DNA of 64,000 nt from Cryobacterium breve (GTDB lineage Bacteria > Actinomycetota > Actinomycetes > Actinomycetales > Microbacteriaceae). The first letter of the stretch is position 1. Every line of letters begins with the position of its first letter. Made by a program: the position numbers and the translations under genes. The notes beneath the pieces were generated by a model. The model had not been told where the DNA came from. It saw only the letters and a list, made by a program, of their open reading frames with translations, and made no database searches. Positions 35,301-43,766 of the stretch are shown in pieces. Where the stretch lies: contig NZ_SOGJ01000026.1 of NCBI RefSeq assembly GCF_004402375.1, forward strand, positions 1 through 64,000. The letters are read 5' to 3'.

Positions 35301-37770
35301 CGTCGATACCGGAACGACCCTTGCGATCGAGAAGACGCTTCTGGACGACACGCTGGTGCCCGGCGCCGAGGCCGCTTACCGCTTCCTCGTCACCAACACC
35401 GGCACCGCGGACGCCCGCTCGGTCACCATCTCCGACGAGCTACCGGACGGGTTGACCTTCGTCGGCACGGCTGCCGCCGGCCCCGGAACCTGGACCTGTA
35501 CGGAGACGGCGAGCGACCCCTCGACCATCGGCTGCAGCCTGAGCGGCACGCTCGCGCCCGGCACAGCCCAGACCGTCGACGTGACGGTTCGGGTGGCCAG
35601 CAGCCTGCTCGGCGACGTCGTCAACGCGGCCACGGTTGCTGCGGACAACGCCGAACCCGTCACCGACGACACCAATACCGCCCTCACCGGATTCTCCGAC
35701 CTGGGTATCGTGAAGTCCCACCCGGACGCACCCGTTTTGGCGGGAACCGACGTGGTCTACACCCTCGAGGTTGAGAACCACGGACCCTCGGATGCCCCGA
35801 TCGGCACGGTCGTGACCGACCGCGTGCCCGACGGCCTCACCCCGGTGTCCGCAGACGGCGGGTCCGAGTGGTCGTGTGACCCGCCGGCCGGCCAGGAGCT
35901 CACCTGCACGAGCACGGGCATCCTCGTCGCCGGTGGCACGGCGCAGTCGATCCTGGTCACCGTCGCCGTTCCGGCCGACGCCGGGGCGGCAACGTACACC
36001 AACGTCGCCGAGGTGACCGGTGTGCGGGACGAGCCGGCGCGCGACGCCAACCCGAACACGGCGAGTGACCCGACGGCCGTGACCGACCTGGCCGAGGTCA
36101 GCATCGTGAAATCCGTCACGACCGACCCGGCATCCATCGTCGCCGGGGGCTCGGTGGGCTACACGCTGAGAGTGACCAACGCCGGCCCGTCCTTCGCGGA
36201 CGCCCTCACCGTCGCCGACGCCCTCCCGGCCGGCTTCACCGCGACCGCGATCACCGGAGACGGCTGGAATTGCAACCTCGCCACCGTGAGCTGCAGCCGG
36301 GACACCCTCGGGTTGACGTCCACCGTCATCACCGTCACCGCGACCGTGTCCTCCGCGGTTGCCGACGGCACGGTGGCCATCAACTCGGCGACCGTGGTCT
36401 GGACCGACAGCCGCCTGGAACCGCATGTCGACACCGACTCGGTGCCCGTGACGGTCAGCGCCGTCGCAGACCTGATCCTGGTCAAGTCGGCGCGCACGAG
36501 CACGGTGAACGCCGGCGAGACCGTCGAATTCGACCTCGAACTGACGAACGCCGGTCCGTCCGACGCCGTTGGCCCGATAACCGTGGTCGACACGCTGCCG
36601 GTCGGCATCCGGTTCCAGACGAGCGCGACCGGATGGTCCTGCGCGGCCGACGCCGCCGCGGCCGATGCGGAACAGGCCGTGACCTGCACCCTCGGCGACG
36701 GAACCGTGGGCCTGGCGGCCGGCGGGACCGTGACCGTGCTGAGGCTCACGACCGGCACGGACCCCGCGCTCGGCCCGGTCACGCTGACGAACACGGCCGT
36801 CGCCGCGACGCCGACCACCGAAATCGACCTCATCAACAACGAGGACTCGGCCGACGTCACCTTCACCCGACTCGCCGACCTCGCCATCGTCAAGTCCCAT
36901 AGCGGTGCCGGAGTCATCGGTGCTGCGACGGCGTTCCCGATCGTCGTCACCAACGCCGGCCCGTCCACGGCGGTCGCCGTGACCGTGGTCGACTCCTTGC
37001 CCAAGGGTCTCACCTGGATTGATGCCGCCGGCAGCGATCCGGCCTGGAGCTGCACGGCCGGAGTGACCGACGCCGTCACCGGGGTCACCCCGGTGACCTG
37101 TGCGCTGGCGGGCGAGCTGGTCGCCGGAACGATGGCACCGACCCTGGTCGTGAACGCCACTGTGGACGCACGCGCCTACCCGCTCGTGACGAACAGGGCG
37201 ACGGTGTCCTCCGACACCCCTGACCCCGAACCGGCCGACAACTCCGCGACAGACCCGCTCTCGGTGACCCCGCTGGTGACCCTCCAGGTCACCAAGACGC
37301 ATCTGGGGCAGGCCAGCACGGGGGAGAACCTCGACTACCTCATCTCGGTGACCAACGTGGGCGTGACGTCCGACCCGGGCGGGTTCTCGATCGTCGATGA
37401 CCTCCCGTCCGGCCTGGCCTATGTCGAAAACGCGGGTGAGGGCGTGAGCTGCGCGGCCGTGCGGGCATCCGTCACCTGTGTGTTCGACGGCGAGCTGGCG
37501 ATCGGCGAGACCCGCTCGGTCACCCTGACCACCACGGTGCTCGCGGCGGCCTCCAGCCAGATCGTGAACACCGTCATGGCCCGGAGCCTCTTCGCCGACC
37601 CGGCTGCGCCGACCGCTACCGCGACCGACACGGTCAGCGTGCAGGAGGCACTCGCCGACACCGGCGTCGGCCGGATCGCACCGCTGCTGGCGCTGGCCCT
37701 CACGGTGCTGCTGCTCGGCGGCGCAATGCTCGTTTACGGGCGTCGCAGACGAGACGGCACCCGAGGTTAG
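29365..37770 (+). CDS. Giant wall-anchored DUF11-repeat surface protein (adhesin-like)
   Basis: A protein of 2801 residues from GTG 29365, which has AGGAG 8 bases upstream and is followed by a Sec signal peptide (VLAGLLVAVGLTVGMVV then APASADS). About 18 beta-sandwich modules of 110-160 residues follow, each opening like ADLxIVKS and containing VTNAGPS and DTLPAGL, the DUF11 / conserved-repeat signature. The C-terminus is a sorting signal: LADTG, a hydrophobic helix and RRRR, matching the LAXTG preference of class E sortases. It should be a long stalk covalently fixed to peptidoglycan. Late modules are regular, whereas early ones are divergent and partly carry Cys pairs. No sortase gene is nearby. 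Confidence 0.9.
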   Translation: MPQHSVRARHQKRTTLFASGFLAPARAHIRVTAGVLAGLLVAVGLTVGMVVAPASADSLITLSADSTGTILAGENATVTLTASGPSGSTADYYNLAFRYELPTGVTYVAGSAASATVPALPDPTIVVITDSAGPPAVTHQVLIWTNIADLPRGTTPGFTFEIKPDAGVYPVGAPIPGNAAVYAQTNPRLLAKFDKDTGVVVAGSFAASDAVSPTATKVAAITVTKSEPSPEHELMRGVHNEARVYTIDTRNTGIAPTTGVVLVDYLPAGLEFLGCGATDNSADEEYPSSGPVRATLTGGELATCQTPVSIETVNNRPGFVGQVFTKVTWNLGVLAAGSTRTITYAAGIPLRANTLSWPAGTPGALLQGANLDNNTGASTRQEDAAAAGQSLTNTATASGTYTGKVATPADAATSSSDSVTVKAMDLSIVKAGGGVFSAGDTADFSLLVRAGEYTDASAMTIVDTIPNGLCPILPASVTFTRSAGCPTADSVTNATVTGVVANSDGTFTVTMKPAPDAIAHDGSVTIDYSAYMNETYQGTTSVGTGAGVPTAAGDSFRNTVTIAGTTTGLTPGDLTTKAVTDDSSAGLGSDGPEISKKVLKRPTPGASPVDCASADPTQYVDEEPVPAPGAGGAATPAEMPAYQVGDKVCFELTVTFSTSTKTRNAQITDFVPVGTRYDSYALAAGSTVTVTPVAGTQSATPLVADPLPAAWNLGVTEGGADRFVPKGSTLTMYVSAIIDSRTAGTAVDITANLMKYRQETTGGGVLALRDQVDYIVAPTPAVLLAKTIVSVNGAAPAAPNDNVVVKEGDTVRYSVDVSGATTNFFDVENLNVWDALPAGYDCATWTVTGITAGGVCRNPGDAGYPANSAAPTGRSVIEWTIAGPLGAADIANLAYTVTVPAGVSVSRVFVNTASVVAFTTPTTNATDNTYFPKGSLNPAHDTDGTAAPANDNAQVRLSDSRVAKTGISRIIEAGNTADQAVAGELVDYTFSVTVPAGTTVFNGVLSDALPTGLTTTGATAVATLDGGALPGGFGLNATTGELTFPATHDNTTATGQVFTVTLPGVLVGVGLSSGTLRNTATFASTDTLTGTALPNRTAQKAITVVTPLPTLTKTVDKPTARGGDLVVFTLTAGNTGSRPAAYDARLTDCLPAGLDFDPSTGFLTSPSGTTVASEDGTGAGGNGCAVGTTRLIWNLPGTGALLAPATAQVTFQARVTPASAGLETYTNTAFVTGSTLDNPGLTPVNDPNTERVVTASSSAVVTVEGAVTVKTVLPATATIGGTIDYTVKVTLPQNVNFFDAAIIDTLPVGLVAGTATVTCLTAAAVDCAADLPGAGAPLTASGQKIGWSLGDVAAKPEIRTLTVTFTGTVTSASTNAAGVVLKNGALLGWNVVNGTNPTAANASFSRTAASATADVTVLEPSLSIAKSVSNSTPEPGQAFTYTVTARNANTATTSDAFAVSIVDTIPAGIDPASIVNISNGGVRSGSTITWTVASIAKNAAAVLTYDAKLAASGTLGTSAIVNTVRIPTYRSLPAATPDEREYTVNPPTGSASVTPDFPRIVLTKAPSDGTTAYPNTPFGWTLGLTNTGSGTAATVTATDILPANWEYLAGTGTVSVNGAPAVALPDPAVGTVSGVQTLVWSAFLGVGPTGTIAIRYSAQPTLAAATAAPGAGAGIRHTNTLSASTTDATGATGRSGPTSYTGAPASAAAHLDSADVSIVKAAGAALVAGTTTANAWTLTVSNSGPDTAVGMVGGHNFRVTDTPAQPLPVGLTVSAASGSGWSCTVPNASTGAFTCDRLSDAETLAPGNAWPPITVAVAVAADVASGTDVDNTATVATLTFDPATGNNTDSETIAVTTNADLRIEKASQGVFTAGQVATWTIDVTNAGPSLSRAPIEVTDTLPAGLSEVSFAGTDWTCDTTATPVSCTTDTDLALGDTSRITVTALIDSDFTGSLTNTATVDGTTPDPDPADNESGTTDSVDTGTTLAIEKTLLDDTLVPGAEAAYRFLVTNTGTADARSVTISDELPDGLTFVGTAAAGPGTWTCTETASDPSTIGCSLSGTLAPGTAQTVDVTVRVASSLLGDVVNAATVAADNAEPVTDDTNTALTGFSDLGIVKSHPDAPVLAGTDVVYTLEVENHGPSDAPIGTVVTDRVPDGLTPVSADGGSEWSCDPPAGQELTCTSTGILVAGGTAQSILVTVAVPADAGAATYTNVAEVTGVRDEPARDANPNTASDPTAVTDLAEVSIVKSVTTDPASIVAGGSVGYTLRVTNAGPSFADALTVADALPAGFTATAITGDGWNCNLATVSCSRDTLGLTSTVITVTATVSSAVADGTVAINSATVVWTDSRLEPHVDTDSVPVTVSAVADLILVKSARTSTVNAGETVEFDLELTNAGPSDAVGPITVVDTLPVGIRFQTSATGWSCAADAAAADAEQAVTCTLGDGTVGLAAGGTVTVLRLTTGTDPALGPVTLTNTAVAATPTTEIDLINNEDSADVTFTRLADLAIVKSHSGAGVIGAATAFPIVVTNAGPSTAVAVTVVDSLPKGLTWIDAAGSDPAWSCTAGVTDAVTGVTPVTCALAGELVAGTMAPTLVVNATVDARAYPLVTNRATVSSDTPDPEPADNSATDPLSVTPLVTLQVTKTHLGQASTGENLDYLISVTNVGVTSDPGGFSIVDDLPSGLAYVENAGEGVSCAAVRASVTCVFDGELAIGETRSVTLTTTVLAAASSQIVNTVMARSLFADPAAPTATATDTVSVQEALADTGVGRIAPLLALALTVLLLGGAMLVYGRRRRDGTRG

Positions 37771-37786
37771 GGGCTAGCGTTGGATC

Positions 37787-38155
37787 ATGACTGCGATCAC
37801 TGACGATCTGCCCGCCCGCCTCCTGCACGAAGAGCACGAGGGGTGGCAGGCGATTGTCGCCGGCCACGGCGGCGACTACTACCGGCGAACCATGACCGCG
37901 GACGGACTCCTGATCCTGCCGGGCAGAATCGTCTCCCGCGACGAGGCGATCGCGTTCTTCAAAGGCATGGTCGCGGTCACCAGCTACCAGCTGCGCGCCC
38001 CCGCCGTGGTGCGCCTCAACGACCACGCCGCTGTGCTCGTCTACCGGCTCTTGGCCCACCGCGGCGACGAGGTGATCGAGTCGAACGCAGCCACAACCTA
38101 CGTGTTCGCCGACGGCGGCTGGTGCGTGGCGACGCACCAGCAGACCGCCGTCTAG
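37787..38155 (+). CDS. SnoaL/DUF4440-like (NTF2-fold) small protein
   Basis: A 122-residue cytosolic protein with the NTF2-like pattern: an N-terminal helix ARLLHEEHEGWQAIVAGHGGDYY, then RTMTADGLLILPGRIVSRDEAIAF, and beta strands ending in TTYVFADGGWCVATHQQTAV. DUF4440/SnoaL members are small enzymes or ligand binders of mostly unknown role. It begins 16 bases after the adhesin stop, so it may be read from the same transcript, but nothing links them in function. Confidence 0.75.
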   Translation: MTAITDDLPARLLHEEHEGWQAIVAGHGGDYYRRTMTADGLLILPGRIVSRDEAIAFFKGMVAVTSYQLRAPAVVRLNDHAAVLVYRLLAHRGDEVIESNAATTYVFADGGWCVATHQQTAV

Positions 38156-38280
38156 CAGCAGCTCCGACGGCCGCGAGAAGGGTCTGCACCACCCTCTCCC
38201 GCCGCCGTCCAGTGAGGGTTGTGAACGCTGGAACCCGGGGATACCGTGGCCGACAAATTGCCACAGAAGGGACTCCGGCC

Positions 38281-39549
38281 ATGGCTGATTTCGGTAGTGA
38301 GAGGATCGCGGACCTATACCGCCGGCCTGGTTCGGTGTCGAGCGCCTACGTGGACGTGACGCAGGATGCCCGGAACCCCCGGCGCACCTCCACGCTGCGC
38401 CAGCGCACGATGCGGGAGGCACTCACCGAGGCCGGCGCCCCCGAGATCGACGCGAACACCATTGTCGAGCTGGTCGAGGAGCCGCCAGGGGTAGGCGGTC
38501 CGATGGGCCGGCTGATGATCGTGCGGCAGGGCGTGGTCGAGGTCAACGAGGTGCTCACGGGAGAGCCGCTCGGTGAGCTCCTGGTGGCCTACGGTCCCGT
38601 GCCCAGCCTGCTCCCGCTGCTGATCCACCGACCGCGCGACTTCAGTTACGTCGTGGCCGAGGCCGGGCGTGACGGCGGTGAGATCACCCTGTTCCGGCTG
38701 AGCCGTTCCCAGCCAGTTTCCCGGGTGCGCGTGGAGGGCGACACCGAGTTCCTCACCAAGGTGGGGTCCGAGGACGACTTCCTTGCGAACGGGCGCTACC
38801 AGCACCACACCGAGGAGGTGTGGAAGCGCAACGAGGGTCAGATCGCCGCCGCAATCGACGAGGTCGTGCGCGACAGCAGGGCCGAACTGCTCATGCTCAC
38901 CGGAGATGTTCGTGCACGGCAGCTCCTGGTCGACCAGTTGTCCCCGACCAGCCGTGACGTGTTGCACGTCGTGCCCACGAACACTCGCCCGGGCGGGGCC
39001 ACCCAGGAGGAACTCGAGGCTGACGTGCATCGCCACGTCGCGGCGATTCACGCGCAGGACGCGTACGACGCCCTCGAGCGGCTTGGCACCGGCCAGGGCA
39101 ACGGCCTCTCCGAGATCGACTTCGCAGCCGTGGTTCGAGCCCTGCAGCAGGGCCAGGTCGACGTCCTCCTGCTGGCGGCCTCCCGGCCGCCGGGAGAGAC
39201 CCTGATCGCCCTCGACCGCGAACCCTGGCTGGCGGCCACGCCGGCCGACGCGCTCGGCGCGGGCGAGCTCGGTTCGGTGCCGGCCGTCGACGCGCTGATC
39301 CGAGCGGCGATCCTCACGGATGCACGGGTGATCGTGGTGTCTCCCGGCGCGCTTCCGGCAGAGGTGAGCGCCGCCGCGCTGCTGCGCTGGTCGACCCTCC
39401 CGGCCTCGGTGGAAACCCCTACCGCAGCGGAGGCGGAACTCGCGGATCTCCCCAGCCGTGGCGATGCGGTGACGTTCCCGCGTCGTCGCTCCTCGTCCGG
39501 CATCTCGGACACCGGCACGGACAGCGGCCAGGACCGGCCGGAGCGGTAA
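38281..39549 (+). CDS. Bacterial eRF1-like (baeRF / Vms1-type, Rv2629-like) protein
   Basis: A 422-residue protein from ATG 38281. It resembles the actinobacterial Rv2629 family of archaeo-eukaryotic release-factor homologues (baeRF group, related to Vms1/ANKZF1). The N-terminal part has RTSTLRQRTMREALTEAGAP, a central stretch runs from HHTEEVWKRNEGQIAAAIDEVV through ELLMLTGDVRARQLLVDQL, and a C-terminal alpha/beta domain contains LIRAAILTDARVIVVSPG. Vms1-type proteins release nascent chains from stalled ribosomes. This role is inferred; the mycobacterial homologue is linked to hypoxia. The Ser/Arg-rich tail is likely disordered. Confidence 0.7.
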   Translation: MADFGSERIADLYRRPGSVSSAYVDVTQDARNPRRTSTLRQRTMREALTEAGAPEIDANTIVELVEEPPGVGGPMGRLMIVRQGVVEVNEVLTGEPLGELLVAYGPVPSLLPLLIHRPRDFSYVVAEAGRDGGEITLFRLSRSQPVSRVRVEGDTEFLTKVGSEDDFLANGRYQHHTEEVWKRNEGQIAAAIDEVVRDSRAELLMLTGDVRARQLLVDQLSPTSRDVLHVVPTNTRPGGATQEELEADVHRHVAAIHAQDAYDALERLGTGQGNGLSEIDFAAVVRALQQGQVDVLLLAASRPPGETLIALDREPWLAATPADALGAGELGSVPAVDALIRAAILTDARVIVVSPGALPAEVSAAALLRWSTLPASVETPTAAEAELADLPSRGDAVTFPRRRSSSGISDTGTDSGQDRPER

Positions 39550-39571
39550 CGCCTCGCCGCACCGGCCGGGC

Positions 39572-41920
39572 TCAGCCCAGGTTCGCCCGGCGTCGGCGGT
39601 CGTTGCCGCCGCGGAGGTCGCGGTTGAGCCGGCGATCACCGAAGTACAGCACGGAAGCCCAGTCGACCTCTTCCGGGGTCTTGGGCACGATCACCGGCGG
39701 CGCCGCTTTGGGCTTCTTCGGAGAGACGTACAGCCAGCTCACCACACCCAACGTGATGTCCACGATCGAGTTGCGAATGCCGATGTAGGACTTGATGGCG
39801 GACGCCGCCAGAACGGCGTTCAGCGTGGCGAAGGCCACATTTCCCCAGCTCTGGTCCAGATAGTTGCGCCAGATCGTGAGCAGCGAGAAAGCGACGATCA
39901 GGTAGGGGACGACCACGTACAGGGCCGGTGCGGCCGTACGGTTCTTCACCTTCGGCGTGCGCACGAAGGGGATCTTCTCCCCGGTGATGGCCTGCTGCAT
40001 GGACTTGAGCACCCCGGCCAGGTTGACCGGAAGGAGCACGAGGTTGAAACCGTAGATGCGGAAGATGTCGCTGAAGCGGTGCCCGGAATCCCGGAGGTCG
40101 CTGCCCATGGCCAGGAAGTACGGCAGGGCCGCGATGAAGACGACGGGGCTGAGCAGACGGCTGTCGTAGGGGTACCCGAGCAGGAAGAGCAACCCGAAGC
40201 TGGCCCAGGCGATGGACGCCATGTAGTTCACCCTGAGAAGCACCTCCCGGAAGAGGATCTTCTCGCGCTGGTGACGCCGGTGGGTCAGCTGCGTCCATAG
40301 CTTCGGCAGGATGAGCAGGCCACCGTTCGCCCAGCGTCGACGCTGCACGACGAGCGAACCGAAGTCGGGCGGCGTGGCGCTGTAGCTGAGGCGCTCGGGG
40401 TAGTTGGCGAGCGTCCAACCGTGGGTGCCGAGGTCGACGCTCGACTCGGTGTCCTCGATGACCGTGCGGTCCTGAATGTAGGTGCGGATCTCGAACCCAC
40501 CGACAGTCTCCACCTCGACGATGTCCTCGATCGCTTTTTTGCGGATGATGGCGTTGGCCCCCACCCAGAAGGTCGCGCCGTAGTACGTCATGCCCTGGTG
40601 CAAGATGTGCTGGATGTCGGTGGTCGCGCCGGCCAGGCGCTCGATCCGGGTCGGGGCCCCGCGGAAGGAGGAATACGGCGTCTGAGTGACGGCGACGCGT
40701 TCGTTGCCGGCCGACTCCAGGAAGTAGACCAGGCGCAGGCAGTAGTCCCGCAGCAGCAGCGAGTCGGCGTCAAGCGTGAGGATATAGGTGGTGTCGGGCG
40801 TGACCAGGTCGTCGGGGTGTGGCCCGTCGTCGGTCTCGCGGAGCACTACGGAACCGGCGGTGACCTCGCTCTGCCAGCGGTGTCCCATCAGTGAGATGTA
40901 CGAGTTGAGGTTCATCGCCTTGTTGGCCTCGTGCGAGAGGTTGCTGTACTTCTTGCGCTCGAAGGTCTCGGTGCGCACGGTGAAGATCCAGGTCAGCCGC
41001 TGGTAGAGCTGGCTGATCCGGCTGTTGTCCGGCGACGTGCCCTGCGCCAGGGCGGACGTGAGGGCCAGGATGGTCAGTCGAAGCTCGCGGGCGAGCCCCA
41101 TCACGACCAGATCCACGAAGAACTCGTCGACGTGGTCTTCGATGCGCTCCGTCTCGGCCATGTTCTCGAGCCAGGCGGCGGCGGCCTCGTACTCGGCGAC
41201 GAGGAGAAGGAGTTCCGCCCGGGAACCTGCTTCCTCGGTGTGGGCCCGGCTGTGGAAGGCGGCCAGGGCCGCGGTGAACCGGGCTGCGGGAACGCTGAGG
41301 ACCGCTGCGATGTCATCCGTCAGCGCCCGGGTCTCTTCGAGGCGGGCCATGATGGCCGGATCGGTCGGGAAGGGCGGGTCGTCGACGAGGAGCACGATTT
41401 TCAGATCGGGGAATTCCTGCAGTGCCGCGGACCACAGCGTGGCCCGCACGACGTGGGGCTCCTCCGCATAGGAGGGGACGAGCACGGTGATGCCCTCGTT
41501 GTAGTGCGCGTAGTGCCGGTCGAGCTCACCGCGGGGAACGCGCTGGTGGTCCTTGAACCGGTACAGCGCGCCCTGGCGGGCCAGGAGATACATCAGGGCG
41601 GAGAAGGTCAGGAAGGTGACCACGATGACGTAGGAGATGGTCTCGACCTGGAACCGGAAGCCCGCGTCGGGGTTGTTCGCCAGCTGCTTGATGATGGTGG
41701 AGAACAGGTAGTAGGCCCAGGCCAGAATCGTGGTGACGATTGCCAGGCGCCCGAGGGTCAGCTTGCGCTGCGACGGCACCGGATGCACGATCGAGAGCGG
41801 TTCCGAGCGTTTTTCCGAACCCCACTGCCGTTTGCGGGCCGCCGCGACGCGCGGAGCGGCCTCAATCCCGAGCTCCGACAAGCCCAGTGACTCGTCCGAA
41901 AAAACTGCCTGATCTGTCAT
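39572..41920 (-). CDS. Processive family-2 glycosyltransferase, membrane beta-glycan synthase
   Basis: A protein of 782 residues from ATG 41920, which has GGAG 5 bases upstream. Two N-terminal helices (about residues 55-120) precede a cytosolic GT-A domain with VLLVDDPPF, TLDADSLLL, a TVIED (catalytic Asp) and QRRRW, the QxxRW of processive synthases. Five to six C-terminal helices follow. This is the cellulose/chitin/hyaluronan synthase architecture: polymerising a UDP-sugar and exporting the chain. A roughly 170-residue helical insert lies between the first Asp motif and DADSL. No PilZ domain is seen. It is divergent from a GH18-like hydrolase. Confidence 0.85.
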   Translation of the reverse strand: MTDQAVFSDESLGLSELGIEAAPRVAAARKRQWGSEKRSEPLSIVHPVPSQRKLTLGRLAIVTTILAWAYYLFSTIIKQLANNPDAGFRFQVETISYVIVVTFLTFSALMYLLARQGALYRFKDHQRVPRGELDRHYAHYNEGITVLVPSYAEEPHVVRATLWSAALQEFPDLKIVLLVDDPPFPTDPAIMARLEETRALTDDIAAVLSVPAARFTAALAAFHSRAHTEEAGSRAELLLLVAEYEAAAAWLENMAETERIEDHVDEFFVDLVVMGLARELRLTILALTSALAQGTSPDNSRISQLYQRLTWIFTVRTETFERKKYSNLSHEANKAMNLNSYISLMGHRWQSEVTAGSVVLRETDDGPHPDDLVTPDTTYILTLDADSLLLRDYCLRLVYFLESAGNERVAVTQTPYSSFRGAPTRIERLAGATTDIQHILHQGMTYYGATFWVGANAIIRKKAIEDIVEVETVGGFEIRTYIQDRTVIEDTESSVDLGTHGWTLANYPERLSYSATPPDFGSLVVQRRRWANGGLLILPKLWTQLTHRRHQREKILFREVLLRVNYMASIAWASFGLLFLLGYPYDSRLLSPVVFIAALPYFLAMGSDLRDSGHRFSDIFRIYGFNLVLLPVNLAGVLKSMQQAITGEKIPFVRTPKVKNRTAAPALYVVVPYLIVAFSLLTIWRNYLDQSWGNVAFATLNAVLAASAIKSYIGIRNSIVDITLGVVSWLYVSPKKPKAAPPVIVPKTPEEVDWASVLYFGDRRLNRDLRGGNDRRRRANLG

Positions 41921-42077
41921 GGTTCTCCGAGTGCTGGCCGAACGGGAGGTCAGTCGCCCGTGGAACTTTCGGACCGCGAACCCCCAACCGGGCACGCTGT
42001 AATCCGACAATTGCCTTCATAATAGGCGATGGAGAAACGTCGGGCCGCTCGGCCGGCAACATCGTGGGGAGAATTTC

Positions 42078-43664
42078 TTGTCAAAGCGCTTTCCTGGTCG
42101 CAAATTGTCGTTGGTGAGGGTGCTCGCGCTCGGGGTTGCGGCCGGAGCCGTCGTCGTCGGAGCAGGTTACGGCTGGAGCGGATTCGAGGATTCCCGCGCC
42201 GCCGCAGCCGGGTCATCCGGTTTCGCCGGCTATGTCGACGTCACGGCGACGCCCACGTATGCCTTTGAGCGGCCGGTTTCGGACGAGGCCGCGAACGTCG
42301 TGCTGTCGTTCATCGTGGCCGACCCCGACGAGGAATGCACGCCCACCTGGGGTGCCAGCCAGAGTCTCGGCGAGGCCGAGATCAATTTAGACCTGGACCG
42401 GCGCATCGCCCGGCTGGTCGGTGACGGCGGCGAGGTCTCCGTGTCGTTCGGCGGCCTGGCCAACGACGAGCTGGCCACGGTGTGCACGGATGCCGACAAG
42501 CTCACCAGGGCCTACGCGGCCGTCGTCGACCGCTACAACCTCACGTCGATCGACTTAGACGTCGAGGGAGACAACCTCACCGACGCGGCTGCCGGCGAAC
42601 GTCGGGCCGAAGCCGTAGCTGCCCTGCAGAAGAAGCGGCACGCCGCGGGCGAGGACCTCACGGTCTGGCTGACTCTCCCGGTGGCCCAGACTGGCCTGAC
42701 CGAGGACGGTCTCGTCGCGGTGCAGCAGATGCTCGACGCAGACGTGGACCTGGCCGGCGTGAACGTGATGACCATGGACTTCGGCGGAAAACGCCCGACC
42801 TCCATGCTCGACGCATCGATCGCGGCGGCCGAGGCCACCCACGCGCAGCTGGCGGACCTCTACGAGAGCAACGACCTGGCGATCGGGTCACAGACGCTGT
42901 GGCGCCAGATCGGCGTGACGCCGATGATCGGCCAGAACGATGTGCCGGGGGAGATCTTCACACTGGAGGACGCCGCCGGGCTGAACACGTTCGCCCGGGC
43001 CAAGGGACTCGGCCGGGTGTCGCTGTGGTCGCTGAACCGCGACTCGACCTGTGCGCCCAACTACCCGGATGTGACCCGGGTGTCCGACGGCTGCAGCGGC
43101 GTCGATCAGGGTGATGCCCTGTTCGTGGACGTGCTCGGCCAGGGCATCACCGGACAGCTGGACTCGGACGTCGTGGAGGAGGAGCCCACCGCGAGCGCCG
43201 AGGTGGTCGACGACCCGGCCACGAGCCCCTACCCGATCTGGGATGAAGAGGTCGCCTACGTCAAGGCAGACCGCATCGTCTGGCACGGCAACGTCTATGC
43301 CGCCAAGTGGTGGACCACCGGGGACCTGCCGGACGACCCGTCGGCTGCCTCTTCCGACGTGGCCTGGGACCTGATCGGCCCGGTCCTGCCGGGCGACAGG
43401 CCCGTTCCCGTGCTGACCGTGCCGGCGGGAACCTACCCGGAGTGGTCGACAGAGATCGTCTACCAGCAGGGTGACCTGGTCCTGTTCAGCGACCGGGTGC
43501 TCATCGCCAAGTGGTGGAACCGGAGCGACAGCCCCCAGGCCGCGCTCGAGGGCGCGACCGCCTCACCCTGGCGACTGCTGAAGAACGAAGAGGTGCAGGA
43601 CATCCTCTCGGAGCTGGCCGCGGCCGAGCCGACGGCCGAGACGACGGCGGAACCGACCCAGTAG
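42078..43664 (+). CDS. Secreted GH18-like glycosidase with two chitin-binding-type modules
   Basis: A protein of 528 residues from TTG 42078 with GGGGAG at good spacing. A signal anchor (residues 10-35) is followed by a TIM-barrel domain (about 50-345) with SIDLDVEG, the DxDxE catalytic motif of chitinase family 18, and VNVMTMDFGG. Two short aromatic modules follow (about 390-440 and 450-500), each with a YPxW start and an AKWW core, like CBM5/12 chitin-binding domains. It should cut beta-1,4 GlcNAc-type polymers. The tail is Thr/Glu/Ala-rich. It is divergent from the glycan synthase, which suggests joint function. Confidence 0.82.
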   Translation: MSKRFPGRKLSLVRVLALGVAAGAVVVGAGYGWSGFEDSRAAAAGSSGFAGYVDVTATPTYAFERPVSDEAANVVLSFIVADPDEECTPTWGASQSLGEAEINLDLDRRIARLVGDGGEVSVSFGGLANDELATVCTDADKLTRAYAAVVDRYNLTSIDLDVEGDNLTDAAAGERRAEAVAALQKKRHAAGEDLTVWLTLPVAQTGLTEDGLVAVQQMLDADVDLAGVNVMTMDFGGKRPTSMLDASIAAAEATHAQLADLYESNDLAIGSQTLWRQIGVTPMIGQNDVPGEIFTLEDAAGLNTFARAKGLGRVSLWSLNRDSTCAPNYPDVTRVSDGCSGVDQGDALFVDVLGQGITGQLDSDVVEEEPTASAEVVDDPATSPYPIWDEEVAYVKADRIVWHGNVYAAKWWTTGDLPDDPSAASSDVAWDLIGPVLPGDRPVPVLTVPAGTYPEWSTEIVYQQGDLVLFSDRVLIAKWWNRSDSPQAALEGATASPWRLLKNEEVQDILSELAAAEPTAETTAEPTQ

Positions 43665-43733
43665 CGCGCCCGAACCGAGCCCGGCACGCGTCGCGGGGTG
43701 CACTGGTACACGGCCTATCGATCTCACGTTCTA

Positions 43734-43749
43734 TACTGACTAGTCAGTA
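43734..43749. promoter_or_regulatory. 16-bp perfect palindrome, probable TetR operator of the ABC-like / YhgE / TetR operon
   Basis: TACTGACTAGTCAGTA is perfectly palindromic and lies 17 bases before the first ATG-like start region. It overlaps TATACT (43732-43737), a good -10 box, so binding would block RNA polymerase. The TetR encoded at the end of this operon is the obvious ligand. Confidence 0.75.
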
Positions 43750-43766
43750 CAAACGAGAGGATCGAC

